The translations under genes were made by a program, and so were the position numbers. A stretch of DNA of 64,000 bases from Mytilus trossulus (lineage: Eukaryota > Mollusca > Bivalvia > Mytilida > Mytilidae): assembly GCF_036588685.1 (NCBI RefSeq), contig NC_086376.1, forward strand, positions 10,865,911 to 10,929,910. Direction: 5' to 3'. Shown in pieces: positions 10,850-22,106 of the stretch. The notes under the pieces are model-generated. The model did no database searches. It worked only from the letters and a program-made list of their open reading frames with translations, and was not told where the DNA came from. Positions within the stretch are counted from its first letter, which is position 1. Every line of letters begins with the position of its first letter.

Positions 10850-11490
10850 AAAGATACCATAGGGACAGTCAAACTCATAAATCTAAATCAAACTGAGAAC
10901 GCCATGACTAAAAATGAAAAAGACAAACAGAAAAACAAAAGTACACATGACACAACATAGAACACTAAAAAATAAACAACACGAACCCCACCAAAACTAG
11001 GGGTGATCTCAGGTGCTCCGGAAGGCTAAGCAGATCCTGCTCCACATGTGGCTTCCTTCGTGTTGCTTATGTGATTACGAATCCGGTAAATAGTCTAATT
11101 CGGTAGATTCTATTCATGAAAGGGAAGGGAGTTGTAGTTACGACGTAAGAAATATATCCGATATCATTTGTGAAACCGTTATTACATAACGGTCAATCAA
11201 CTCGCGATGGCGTCCGTAAAATTTACGAAGGGATGATTTCAACTTCACCATTTGGAACTCTTGGTTTAATAGCTTCCTTGTCAATTTCTAGATGTAAGTC
11301 AAGATATGAAGCTGACTTAACTGTATTTTCAGTATCCTTTATCCAGTTCGATGGGATAGATGCGTTCCACATAGTCACCAAATTTTGAATTGTTTAGTGG
11401 AAGAACATCATCTATATAGCGGAAAGTAGAGTTAAAGGATATTGCTAACTTCTTATCTTTCTTCCTAAGAAGTTCCTGCATGAAGTCAGC
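10850..11490 (-). mobile_element. 5'-truncated YIDD reverse-transcriptase retroelement, with 3' tail
   Basis: The minus strand carries a decayed reverse-transcriptase fragment (11138-11490) followed by an untranslated tail to about 10850. The tail word order (TCTCAGGTGCTCCGGAAGGC, CACATGTGGCTTCCTTCGTG, ACACATGACACAACATAG) is shared with a second tail-only copy at 32135-32350. A shared 3' end with different 5' truncation points is what target-primed retrotransposition leaves. The family is probably Penelope-like, but that is tentative. Confidence 0.65.
11138..11490 (-). pseudogene. Reverse transcriptase fragment (YIDD palm motif), broken
   Basis: One frame reads FMQELLRKKDKKLAISFNST then FRYIDDVLPLNNSKFGDYVE. 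The catalytic YIDD (forward 11407-11418) is the RT palm signature. A frame change follows, then SASYLDLHLEID, an internal deletion, and a C-terminal piece (VKLKSSLRKFYGRHRELIDR, YVITVSQMISDIFLTS, stop at 11138). The deletion, frameshift and lack of the N-terminal fingers show that it is dead. It matches the same protein family as the fragments at 16780-17140 and 35440-35832. Confidence 0.75.
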
Positions 11491-11494
11491 AATT

Positions 11495-12425
11495 TAAAAA
11501 GATTTCTATGAAAGTCAAGATATCTATTGTCTTTCAGATACAATACTAATAATAATCAAATCAATTCCATTTCTGAAAAATATCTTGAAAAATAGTGTAT
11601 TACAAGCGGATCGACAAAACATTTCCGAATATTTTTTTTTAATCGATGGTTGCATTATCTGAAATTAAATTTATTTCACATCTGGGGTAAACAATATTGT
11701 TAATTGGTAAACTTTACTGATTTTTTTTAGATAAAAAATAGATATATAATAGTAGAAGTATATTCCGAAAGGCAGTGTAACTACAAAAAATGTATTTTGT
11801 GTTAAGTTTTAGATGGAAATAATAACAAAGAAATCAAGTTTAAGAATTGTCTTTTAAATCATCCCATTTTTCTTATAGACATTTTTTAACGTCTATAATT
11901 GTGAAATAACTGTCCTATTTTTACTGTATATATTACATTCGTAAGCAACTACTCGAGATCTATTCACACTTCATTACAGGGTAAAATACTTGTTGTTGTT
12001 TACATCATTCTTTAACAGTTAGTGCCAGATAATTTATACTTGTCATATTTCTTCATTTTTCACAGTTTATACATTACGTTGATTACCCAGGTGTCAATTC
12101 TCTCTCCAATGAGAAGTTTACGCCTGTTGATTGGAGGAATTATTTTGGCAGTATTTCTCTAAACATTTCTCACGCGTAACGATCTATCAATACAGATATG
12201 TTATAGGTTATATTATTTATATAAATAGTCATTGATGATCACACTGACAAGTTTAATAAAACTGTTACTACATAGTAATATCGGAGCTGTCGCAACTGTT
12301 CTGGCAAATTCCTTTCAGAATGTTATTTAAACACAATGTGTTCTTTAAATTCGGTTAAAGGGCATACCATTATACATTAAATAATTATTTTCAAGGAAAT
12401 GTTGCGTAATGTTTAAAAAATTCTA
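11495..12425. other. Intergenic DNA, nothing recognised
   Basis: AT-rich. No coding potential or clear repeat identified. Confidence 0.3.
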
Positions 12426-12444
12426 CACTCTAAAGCATTTATAA

Positions 12445-12685
12445 ACAAGAATGTGTCCCCAGTACACGGATGCCCCATCCGCACCATCATTTTCTATGTT
12501 CAGTGGACCGTGAAAATGGAGGAAATCACTAATTTGGTATTTAAATTAGAAAGATCATATCATAGGGAACATGTATACTAAGTTTCAAGTTGATCGAACT
12601 TCAACTTCATCAAAAAGTACCTCGACCAAAATCTTTAACCTAAAGCGGGACAGATAGACGGACGAACGAACGAACGAACTGACAC
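12445..12685 (+). repeat. Dispersed repeat family E copy (plus)
   Basis: GAATGTGTCCCCAGTACACG, TTTTCTATGTTCAGTGGACC, GTTTCAAGTTGATCGAACTT and AAAGCGGGACAGATAGACGG appear in this order. The minus-strand region 58235-58460 carries the same words in reverse complement. A GAAC/GGAC tetranucleotide run (12657-12680) closes the copy. The 76-codon minus ORF over it is a by-product. Confidence 0.8.
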
Positions 12686-12876
12686 ATTTGCTAGAGATAT
12701 TAGAATGGACACCACTCGAAGATCGGAAAAGAAAATCAGGATAAGGACTAATCACACCAACACGATTCAGTCGAAATATACATAACATTCCTTTCATGAC
12801 CATCTCTTGCAGCATAGTTACCCGGAGGGAATAATTCTATCCAAGGACTATACGAAACTGGAATTCCCTACCAACT

Positions 12877-13010
12877 GACACGGTCCATGACGAAGAGTCT
12901 TGTATTCATCAAGGCGTGCATTACGTGAATGATTTAAATAATTTTATTTTACACGGTCCATGACGAAAAGTCTTGTATTAATCAAGGCGTGCATTACGTG
13001 AATGTTTGTA
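12877..13010 (+). repeat. 73-bp tandem duplication
   Basis: ACACGGTCCATGACGAARAG then TCTTGTATTMATCAAGGCGT then GCATTACGTGAATG occurs twice, starting at about 12878 and 12951, with very few differences. Confidence 0.85.
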
Positions 13011-13377
13011 TAAATATTTTTTTTACTATTATATTTTGATTCTACAGCACTGTTTTTTTTAATCAGTTCAACTCCTTGTTATAACGCGTATGCCCACAAC
13101 GTTGTTTGACCATAAGTTTCAGAATAATCAAGAATGATGGCTGCCACCAAACGGCAAAAACAGAAGTCTTCATTATCTCAATATAAGATAGAGCATGTTA
13201 AGCATTATTTGACACTTAACACTTTCATATAAATACTGTTCAGGAAACACGTTAAAGGCAATATGCCAAATTGGCAAATCGTTGTGTATTTCTACAACTT
13301 ATCCCATGATAGAAAATATATATGAATGAAATCATTTTCTTCCAATTTTCTGGAAAAAACTTTATTAAAACCATTTA

Positions 13378-13520
13378 AATAATAAAGACAAGAGTAGTAT
13401 ATTGCTGTGCAAAATCACAAATCGATTGAGAGAAAACAAATCCGGGTTACAAACTAAAACGAGAGAAACACATTAACCACAAGAGGAAAACTACGAAACA
13501 TCTGAACACTGAAGTGAACA
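13378..13520 (-). repeat. Dispersed repeat family A copy (minus)
   Basis: ATAAAGACAAGAGTAGTATA, GAGAAAACAAATCCGGGTTA and CACAAGAGGAAAACTACGAA follow the family-A minus order. Confidence 0.75.
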
Positions 13521-13541
13521 AAAAAAAAACGACAATGCAAA

Positions 13542-13745
13542 TAAACTCATTATTGGACTAAATTTAGTATATACGCCAGACGCGCGTTTCGTCTACAAAA
13601 GACTCATCAGTGACGCTCGAATCCAAAAAAGATTAAAAGGCCAAATAAAGTACGAAGTTGAAGAGCATTGCAGACCAAAATTCCTAAAAGTTTTGCCAAA
13701 TACAGCTAAGTTAATCTTTGCCTGAGGTAGAAAAGCTTTAGTAAA
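13542..13745 (+). repeat. Dispersed repeat family C copy (plus)
   Basis: ACGCCAGACGCGCGTTTCGT, AAAGACTCATCAGTGACGCT, CAAATAAAGTACGAAGTTGA and AGAGCATTGCAGACC appear in the fixed order seen at 29280-29740, 31590-32050, 39079-39960, 46768-47000 and 53150-53480. The order and spacing are typical of a dispersed element. I saw no coding content. Confidence 0.8.
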
Positions 13746-13749
13746 ACAC

Positions 13750-14785
13750 ACACAGGAAAAAAACATCAGAAAACAACCGCCATGTGCCTGGCTTGGTAAG
13801 AACATTTTAAGAAAACATGATGGATTGAACCTGGTTTTGTGGCTAGCAAAACCTCGCGCTTTTTTGCAATGTTATGCCTCTAAAAAGACAAATTTACATG
13901 ATGGGTATTCAGTACAAATAAATGTAAGAACACTCAAGACAGAGAAAAACATATTGAAAACAGTTATGTTTTTCTTCCTATTTCCACTCCACTTGGGTGT
14001 TAGGTTGCCCAACATCCGTTGATTCAACACGTTCGTTGACAGGTCACATATAAGGAAAGATGACGTGGTTGTGGAGGTGTCAAATGAAATACTTTTTTTA
14101 GTATATCTGCGGTCATAAGTGACGGAGATATTCAACAACAGCAACGTCTTGATTACACCAACTTTTCCACTGAAAAGATAAAACCCTAGGTTCAGTAGAC
14201 TCCATGCACGAATCAACAGTCCTCATTCAAGAGAAGCAAACACAATTGAGCACTGGGATATCTTATCAACTAGTATAGATAAAAAAAACTTGATTCATGT
14301 GCTGTGAGTAATTGAAAGCTAACACTATTAAATGATATCGTCTCTTCCCCATTAAAAGAGTTAACGTTAAAGTTAAAGGTACCCTTTATATAAAGTTTTG
14401 TTGGATAAATCAATCGGCTAGAATACTCACAAACTTGATAGCACAATAAAACATGAACAAGGAATACGAATTCTGTTTTTATATACATTTGAATTACTAT
14501 ACCGTTTCATTTTTAACCATTTGGTGATATTCCATAGATTATATGAACAATTCATAGGTGACATTTGATACGTGCAATAACTGATGTGAAACATTCAGCA
14601 GCAATTGGTGTTTTTCACTAAACAATATGCAATGCTCTTCATCACAGCAAGTATAAAAAAAATATTGTGAAAAACTCGTCATAAATACCAGGCTAAAAAT
14701 GTGGACGCGTTTCTTATCCAAAATACTAATAAATTACACTCGAATCAACAAGGTTAAGAAATAGACGCATGAACTGAAATGGTAT
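13750..14785. other. Intergenic DNA; no supported gene
   Basis: Several 60-114-codon ORFs on both strands overlap one another and lack domains. The phrase GTGGCTAGCAAAACCTCGCG at about 13838 resembles the start of the family-A/B mosaic seen at 34875 and 49445 in opposite orientation, so part is probably decayed repeat. Confidence 0.3.
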
Positions 14786-14789
14786 TTTT

Positions 14790-15650
14790 TCCTCTTTATG
14801 GATAACTGATATAATACCGAAACCACCGGATGCTGTGACAATGGCACCATACATGAATGGGAGTCCCTTGTCAGCTGTTCCGATCGTTGAGAGTATGATA
14901 CCTTCCTTGACTGAAAATTCATATGCAGATGTCCTGACAAATTGGGGAAAGAGCCTAGTGTGACTGAGCGTCTACTTATAGAGACCAACCACTGAGAAAT
15001 AGTATTCTAGATGACCAAGAGTCCACATACAGTAGTTCCAACCATATAGAGCACGAAACCATCGGTAACAAAGAGTTCACCTGCAGCACTTTCGACCACT
15101 AAGAGAATGATACATTAGGTGAACGAGAATCCCCATGCAGCTGTTCCGACCACTCCGAGGATAGAACCTTGAAGAACGATAATCTATCTGTTCCAATATT
15201 AAAGAGGATGGTAACTACGTTGATCGAGAGTCTACCTGCTGTTGTTCCTAAAACTGAGAGGATGGACCCACATGCAGCGTGTCATAGCACTAAGAAGATG
15301 GTACCTTCGAAGGCTGAGAATCAATAGTAGTATATCCTCGGTGTCTTAGAGTCCAAATGCAGCTGTTTCGACAATTTAAAGGATTAAAGCATTGTTGTCC
15401 TGCAGATATTACGACCATTAGGAAATTGTACCATCGGTGATAAGAAAATCACCTGCCGCTATTTTGACAACTAGTAAGATGGTATTCTCGGTGACTTGTA
15501 GTTCACCTGCAGTTGTTCCTTCCACTGAAAGGGTCGTCCCTTTGGTGACCAAGAGTTCAACTGCAGCAGTTCCGAACACTAAGAGGATGGTACCTTCGAT
15601 GACCGAGTCTCGCTGCAGTTGTTACGAACAATGAAAGGATGATACCTTTT
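14790..15650. repeat. Degenerate ~54-bp minisatellite (18-codon period)
   Basis: About 15 diverged units of the type GACCAAGAGTTCACCTGCAG then CAGTTCCGACCACTAAGAGG then ATGGTACCTTCGGT run through the region. The clearest units lie between 15420 and 15640, where the period is 54-57 bp. In one forward frame (15437-15634) the product is a repeat of the type VTKSSTAAVPNTKRMVPS. The period is a multiple of three, but units elsewhere contain indels and stops. I therefore call it a decayed minisatellite, possibly once coding, rather than a gene. Confidence 0.7.
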
Positions 15651-15899
15651 TTTTTCCTGAGAAAACGTTCACAACTGTTCCAATTACTTGCATGCATGGA
15701 AGTGAAACAAATGATATAATTATCGTGCATACAACAAGTGTTTCTGTAATCCTTTAAACTTAATATAATGTATATATCTCAATGTCATGAAAATCACGTA
15801 CTATAATACACTACTCTGCTGTCGATTTATATGTATACTTTATCATGTTTGGCCTCATGAACACGTTTGTGTCTGAGGAAATAAAATATTTTGTTTTTT

Positions 15900-16125
15900 T
15901 ATCTTTTGAAAACCATTCGAGAACGTGCTACGCTCTTAAATTTGCACGTTAGCAATCACCAATTAAGGTGGTCAGTTACAAGGCTAAATTTCTGTTTTTA
16001 CCCAATATACTCAAAATTATAAGTGACACTCCTAATTTCCCAAACCTTCATCCCAGACTGTCCTATTACAGGACCTTCTTATTCTTTTTATACTTGTCTT
16101 GAACTGCATAAAATATTTGTCACAA
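15900..16125 (-). repeat. Dispersed repeat family F copy (minus)
   Basis: The reverse complement shares AATAGGACAGTCTGGGATGA, AGGAGTGTCACTTATAA and TTGTAACTGACCACCTTAAT, in the same order, with the plus copy at 18820-19110. The copies are clearly diverged. Confidence 0.6.
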
Positions 16126-16437
16126 TCAAAAACCTATCAATCATATATAAATATATAAAAAATGAAAATGAAAAGAACAGAAAAAGATCACTACATGAAT
16201 AAAGCATTAATCACATAATGCAACGCCTAAAACGGACACTCAGAGTTGCCGCATGATCTTCAATACTGTCTTGAAATTATCAAAAAGCAGCAATATCTAA
16301 AAGCAAAGAGGCCAGATATAAGGCTGAGGCATTATATTGTAAATCTAACAATTCTGGCGAGAAAGAAAAAGATATGCCATTGACAAACATATTCCGGGGT
16401 TAGAATAGGCATGTAGCATATGGTGCGGTAAAAAGGA

Positions 16438-16450
16438 GGGGGGGGGGGGG
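16438..16450 (+). repeat. G homopolymer run
   Basis: A run of about 13 G within GGAGGGGGG...TACTC. It is a likely sequencing and replication slippage site. Confidence 0.85.
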
Positions 16451-16779
16451 TACTCATACAAGTGAATCCAAAACCTCGCCCTATCTTTAGTCAAATGTAA
16501 AATAAAAAAAAACATCATAGGGAGGCATGGTAAAATTAGAAGCAGATTAGAAAGCTGAAGATTAGAATACAAACAAAACAAACCAAGAATCAAAACAAAA
16601 AATCTGAAGACAAGAAAAAAAGATCAATTTCTCATAGAAACCCAACGTTATATGATAATATAAAGAAACCGTAAAGGTTCGATCAAATTGATAACGTTGA
16701 AATTGAATTATAATGTTACGACAACCGAGCAGTCGGTTGAGTGTCAAACTATAAATGTGTATCCTTTGGTGTGTTGCTT

Positions 16780-17142
16780 CGCCTCATTTCTAAACTTATA
16801 TCTCGAATTTGACATACACAGTCATCTCAGTACCAGAATCAATGACAAACGAAACGATTTCAATTTTAAAATTATTTTCCCCCACCTTAGTAGCAATATA
16901 CCAACTTCACCTGCATATGGGATATACATTTCCCAACTTATTTGATATTCAAGAGCTTGCAGCTCCTATTCAGAATTTGTAAAACGTCACCAGTGTCTGA
17001 GCAGAAAATTGATAAACCATTGATATGCCAAAGAACGTCTTTTTTTCTAAAAAAAAAAAAAGTTCATCGGTAGGTACCAAGACCTTGTTGATAAATATTC
17101 CGTATCAACTTCACAAATAATACATGAGGGTATTAATGTATA
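16780..17142 (+). pseudogene. Reverse transcriptase C-terminal fragment, broken
   Basis: The frame reads NLYLEFDIHSHLSTRINDKR, then NDFNFKIIFPHLSSNIPTSP, then AYGIYISQLI and an in-frame TGA at about 16942 where related copies would have Arg. It continues as YSRACSSYSEFVKRHQCLSR. After a short disruption by poly-T/poly-A it resumes with FIGRYQDLVDKYSVSTSQII. This is the post-palm and thumb region of the YIDD reverse transcriptase family seen at 11138 and 35440; the palm itself is missing. The nonsense codon and indel show a dead copy. Confidence 0.75.
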
Positions 17143-17420
17143 GATTCCGCGTACTGACGTTGTTTATAATCTTAACTACGTGTTACATTGTTCCTTTATT
17201 TGTCTTTGCTTAATTATTGATATTACTTTTACTGTTTGGTCTGTGTTATGTGATATCCGTTTGACGTGGCTAGGTACTTATACATTCCGTCAATGTGTTT
17301 GTAGTGTCCTCGGACATTGTTATCGTGCTAAATATATAAAATACGAAGTAAATTGGCAACGAACGACTCTGGACTATTATTTGTTCGCTTTGAAATACAC
17401 TGAACTTCTGCCCAAAGCTT
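17143..17420 (+). repeat. Probable 3' tail of the reverse-transcriptase element
   Basis: It directly follows the RT fragment and contains TTGACGTGGCTAGGTACTTA then TACATTCCGTCAATGTG. That phrase recurs (GATGTGGCTCTGTACTTATA, CATCCCGTCATTGTG) at 59200-59420. The 80-codon ORF across it is not convincing as protein. Confidence 0.55.
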
Positions 17421-17746
17421 AGTAAGTATTATTCAACCAGGTATTAAAGTTTTCGCTAAAATGGGCTATCGAAAATACAGGTGAACGGATTAATCCGGCG
17501 CTCAAATGTCCCCTTGTAATTCAAATTTGTTCGCTAAAATGTCCTGCGCCCGACCAAACATATAAGGAGAGGTTTTGGATCCAATAGTGAATGGAATGAG
17601 TAAACCCACGCATCGTATGTTTTATCAATGGTATATCTTTTTACCGCCAGGATTTTTAGATAACAAAATTATGCTGCAGCCTTAAATCTGGCCTAGCTCT
17701 TTTCTATTAGATTTACTGCTTTTTGATGATTCCATGACATTATATA

Positions 17747-18590
17747 CTAGTCAACAAAAGAAACGATACACGACTTTGAAATAAAATTGATCAAAAAGTA
17801 TTAAATATTAAAACAAAATGAGATACACTATTTTAAAAAGCTTTCATTTTCAATATATGCACATGTGATAATGAAAATCAAAACTTGTCGGAAAGTATCT
17901 AAATTCCATGTAAACGATCATAGAATGCAAATTAGTTTTGCGAAAAAATCGACACATATTTTTCTAAGTACTAAATAAGATTTTAAACATTCAATATGCT
18001 AATTAAGTTATGTTCATGTTGTAACTCATGGGTTGAATTATTGTTTTTTTTCAAATTTTTGGGAAAAAAGGTGTTTTTTTGAAATCTCAAAAAATGCAAA
18101 AAAAAAATAATTTAAATCAATGCTTTAGATATGAAAACAATATGCAGAAAATTTGGAACCTTTCGGATTTGTTTTAAGATTGTTACCGCTTTTTGAATAT
18201 CACTTTCCACATACTGTCTTTGGTAAATCAGTGGATAATATATACATTTTAACGATTTCTGGTGGGGCCGAACATAGCTTAACAAATAAACAAAGAAACT
18301 GTGTGATTTTTAAAAACAAATTGATGGCAAACATTGTCTTTACCTTTAAATGAGAGGTTGGCATCATTAATTGGAACTTCTGTTTTTAAAATTGTCGTTT
18401 TATGTAAATTTTGTAAAAAAAAATAAAAAAATCGCGAAAAACGTCACGAAACCAAAAATATTTTTTTTTTTAAACGGATTTATATTTCTATAATGATAAA
18501 GTATTACTACCTTCAATATTGGTCCAATGAACAAAAAAGTTTATCTTTAATTTGAAAAAAAAGTCTTGTATCGTTTCTTTTGTTGACTAG
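17747..18590. mobile_element. 844-bp TIR element with TA target, non-autonomous
   Basis: The terminal inverted repeats begin CTAGTCAACAAAAGAAACGA and continue TACA(C/A)GACTTT. The right end is the reverse complement (TCGTTTCTTTTGTTGACTAG). Each end is flanked by TA (17745-17746 and 18591-18592). TA targets and this size suggest a non-autonomous Tc1/mariner-type element. The largest internal ORF (18153-18353, 66 codons) shows no transposase motif. Confidence 0.85.
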
Positions 18591-18819
18591 TATATATTGA
18601 AGATCATGCGCCAACTATGAATGTACGTTTATATTGGCAAGGTCTATATTGTATTATTTGAACTTAAAAATATAACCAAACTATGAAATAAGGCCTTCGC
18701 AATATCTAAATGATCCTTACAAATTGACACTGAATACAGATTGGACACACCATGTGTAAATTAACAAAATACAAATCATAAAGTACATTATGGAGGCATC
18801 CGCCGTCCAAATATTTCAT

Positions 18820-19110
18820 GCATGTTCAGGACAAATATAAAAGATAAACATAATTAGTAGGTCCTGTAACAGAAACAGTCCGTGAATGAAGGTTGGGGAA
18901 ATTTGGAGTGTCACTTAAAAATGAGGGTATATTGTTTAGAGACGGACCGAAATTTAGTCTTGTAACTGACCACCTAAGGAGTGATTGCTATAGGGTTTCA
19001 ACATGCAAAGAGCGTGGTACTCTCTTTACACGAGGCATCGAATTTAATGTTCCCATTCAAACCGGACGTGCCTACGTAGTTGAACATCCCACACAGCCAA
19101 ACGGACGCCA
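18820..19110 (+). repeat. Dispersed repeat family F copy (plus)
   Basis: AGGTCCTGTAACAGAAACAG, TTGGAGTGTCACTTAAAAAT, CTTGTAACTGACCACCTAAG and AAAGAGCGTGGTACTCTC match the minus copy at 15900-16125 in order. A 74-codon ORF lies inside; no domain is seen. Confidence 0.6.
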
Positions 19111-19114
19111 AACA

Positions 19115-20000
19115 TAAGCAAGGGTTCGTTTTAACAGCCATTTCCTTGGCCAATTATAAACCTTATCTCAATTATTATTTAAAATTGAAGCTGCACCTGT
19201 TGGATTATCAACCATAATTTATAATAAAGCAAATAGTTTAATTGGAGCTTCAATATCTTCTACAACATCATTTATAAATATAAAAAAAAATCAAGGTTTT
19301 TTTTGTTGTTCCTGAGTTACCATATTTCTATTTCTATTCCGCAGTCACCCAGGGGAATATTAACATAGGAAACTAAGATTTTAACCTCTAAAGAGAATAT
19401 TAAAGACCTCCCTTTTATCAACACTTAGTTCGAATTATGCAAAGATAAAAGTGAAATTAAAATAAACGCCAAAATAAAAAAAGAAAAGAAAAATGTCGCT
19501 GTGGTACAAAATCATTTAGAAAAGCATTTTTTTTAATTTTTTATATAAATTCAGTTACAGATATCGCTTTTTGAATACGAATACGGTTTTTTTTCATTAT
19601 AGAGACATTGTATATATATACAGTATTATAATAAAAACCATCGTTCATGGTACAAAACCAACAAAAACTGGCCTCTCAAAAAGCATCTACGCTCAAAGAA
19701 ACATCCTTTTGATAATGTTACTTTCAAATAATAGAAGTCAACACCGAGTGGGACACCACGGCCGGAAGGAGAAGAGAATATTTTTGATTCACGAGCTCCA
19801 CAATTTAGAACCTGTTGGTCTAAATGAAAAAAAAAGATACAGAAAAGATAAAGAATAATATAGAACACAACATCTTCCTTTTTAGCCTGTAATATTGCCC
19901 AATGGACGTTGCAAACTTTTACCACGAATTTGATAAATAGTCTTTAACTTCATTCAAATTTTGAATTCTTTACAAGGCAGCTAAATTTATGTTCAACATA
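19115..20000. other. Intergenic DNA, nothing recognised
   Basis: AT-rich. Two overlapping 95-99-codon ORFs on opposite strands (19571-19925) lack domains. Confidence 0.3.
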
Positions 20001-20004
20001 AAAT

Positions 20005-20395
20005 TGAGAATGGAAATGGGGAATGTGTCAAAGAGACAACAATCCGACCAAATAAAAAAACAACAGCAGAAGGTCACCAACAGGTCTTCAATGAAGGGAG
20101 AAATTCCCGCACCCGGAGGCGTCCTTCAGCTGGCCCCTTAACAAATATATACTAGTTCAGTGATAATGAACGCCATACTAATTTCCAAATTGTACACAAG
20201 AAACTAAAATTAAAATAATACAAGACTAACAAAGGCCAGAGGCTCCTGACTTGGGACAGGCGCAAAAATGCGGCGGGGTTAAACATGTTTGTGAGATCTC
20301 AACCCTCCCCCTATACCTCTAACCAATGTAGAAAAATAAACGCATAACAATACGCATAACAATGTACACATAAGCTGCAAAAGTTTCTGATATCA
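20005..20395 (+). repeat. Dispersed repeat family D copy (full-length type)
   Basis: TTGAGAATGGAAATGGGGAA, GTGTCAAAGAGACAACAATC, CCGCACCCGGAGGCGTCCTT, AGGCCAGAGGCTCCTGACTT and TGAGATCTCAACCCTCCCCC follow in order. The copy at 47835-48080 carries the same ends but lacks the central ~150 bp. Confidence 0.85.
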
Positions 20396-20609
20396 CCTAA
20401 ATGCACGTTTGATGAAGCTAGTTTGTCTAGCGAAAATTTTGCGTTTATTTAATTGCATTGACCTTGTACACATTTTAAACATTATAATGTTTACATACTA
20501 AGTAGTGTGTTAAAATTACATTGTTAGGCAATCTACTGTATAATAATAATAATATATGTCAATACAACTTGTGTACACCTGGTAAGTTCTTTTCATAATA
20601 GATAGCATA

Positions 20610-20755
20610 AAAAAAAGAAGAGGTATGATTCATTATTGCCAATGAGACAATTCTCCACAAGAGACAAAATAATATAGAAATTAACAACTATAGGTCACTC
20701 TACGGTCTTCAACAATGAGCAAAGCCCATACCGCATAGTCAGCTAGCCCTGTAAT
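20610..20755 (-). repeat. Dispersed repeat family G copy (minus)
   Basis: GCCAATGAGACAATTCTCCA, AATTAACAACTATAGGTCAC and AAAGCCCATACCGCATAGTC are the reverse complement of the plus copies at 50890-51010 and 45925-46015. Confidence 0.8.
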
Positions 20756-20759
20756 TGTT

Positions 20760-22030
20760 TTTATTCGATCATTTCTTCTTTAGAAATACATCTTACCCCG
20801 TTCTTACGTTACCCCATTACTCATTATTTTTTAACAACGGAGCACGCAAATCCACGTGCACTCTCTAATGACATCATACAGATATTTGTATTTCAAAGAA
20901 AAAAAAACGTCACTATGTTTGAAATCGCACATTTACTCTTGCATTCTTGTATGTTGGGGCATCTAAAATGAACACTAAAAGGACAAGATATGCTGTAGTT
21001 TGAAAAGGTAAACAGCAAAAAGTATGTATATGATAAATGCACATGTCCTCTTAGTTGCTTTTTTTTTTTTAATTAACAGGACTTTCAAAATAAACAAAAA
21101 TTGATATGGAAGTTTAATATATTCTACATAGTACTATTTTTCAAAATCAAATACATGCATTTGATTCTATATCAAGTTAACGATCAAATCGTAAGATAAC
21201 TTCAATGTAATTCATCACTCTGTAAGTCGTCGGTTTTCAAATGTTTTGTACCACCTTTCCATTGGCCATCATGGCATGTCATTCTAATTTGAAGGTACTT
21301 GTATTAGAATGAACCGAATCTTTATCAATTAGCTAGTGTCATTTTGAACACAATTTTATCCAAGAGCATATTTCTTTAACGGCATATTCATCATTATAAA
21401 ACTAATGTCAGTTTGTTCCTCCATATACCTCTACCAGACTTCTGCTTTATGGTGAAACAACACTTTAGGGTCAAACGGATATTTTTTGTAGAAACAATAC
21501 GTTATGGAGAAAAAGATGTTCGTGACTCGCATCGGTTCCTAATAATTAAAGTCCGTACGTTTTTTATGTGGGAATTAGTAATTGGTATAAACTAGTCTAG
21601 AAGACAAAATAAGAAAAGTTAATTGTTAACTGTGTTTAGTTACCATGCCATGTGGGTAAATAAAAGTGCTGTTTTACTTTATCAGTTTTTATGGGCGATT
21701 TAACCACTAAATGTCCTTAATTCTCCGTGCTGTTACATGTTAATTAGGGGAAAGGAACGTTGAAGAGTTTCCAATTAGTTGTCTGAGATCACTATAAAAT
21801 TGATTGTACTGCCAATAAATTTCTATTTAGTTACGATAGAGGTTAGAAAAAGATAAACAACAGCTCAAACTAACGGGTTCTGTTCAATCTCAAAATAATT
21901 TAAAGGGTTTTAATAGTCAGCTTAAAGACGGATTCAACAAATATTAGTTTGTGAATGATAGAGTGGACAGACGTTTATTGATCTAAGACAACCAGATGTC
22001 GTTGATATCATCTTAAATTTGTCATAATTA
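20760..22030. promoter_or_regulatory. Upstream region of the divergent Tlx gene
   Basis: No repeat and no ORF of note apart from a domain-less 60-codon frame. The part from about 21600 to 22030 has several homeodomain-type TAATTA/ATTAAT cores. As the immediate 5' flank of a homeobox gene it is the natural place for its promoter. This is positional inference only. Confidence 0.3.
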
Positions 22031-22037
22031 TATAAAG
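22031..22037 (+). promoter_or_regulatory. TATA box candidate of the divergent Tlx gene
   Basis: A consensus TATAAAG followed by a GC-rich GCGGGG lies 76 bp before the start codon. With the usual ~30-bp spacing, transcription would start near 22060, giving a 5' UTR of about 45 nt. No splice is needed between it and the ATG at 22107. Confidence 0.45.
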
Positions 22038-22106
22038 GCGGGGTTAACAATACTGCTGAATATTAACTTGTATTGCTTTCCTTCAATCAGCGATTCACAA
22101 ATCAAA

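Noticed and set aside
13872-14216. 114-codon minus ORF
   Set aside because: No domain, overlaps an opposite-strand ORF, and part resembles repeat sequence.
22068-22106. Upstream non-ATG extension (TTG start) of the divergent Tlx protein
   Set aside because: The extension has no ATG; the first ATG with good context is at 22107.
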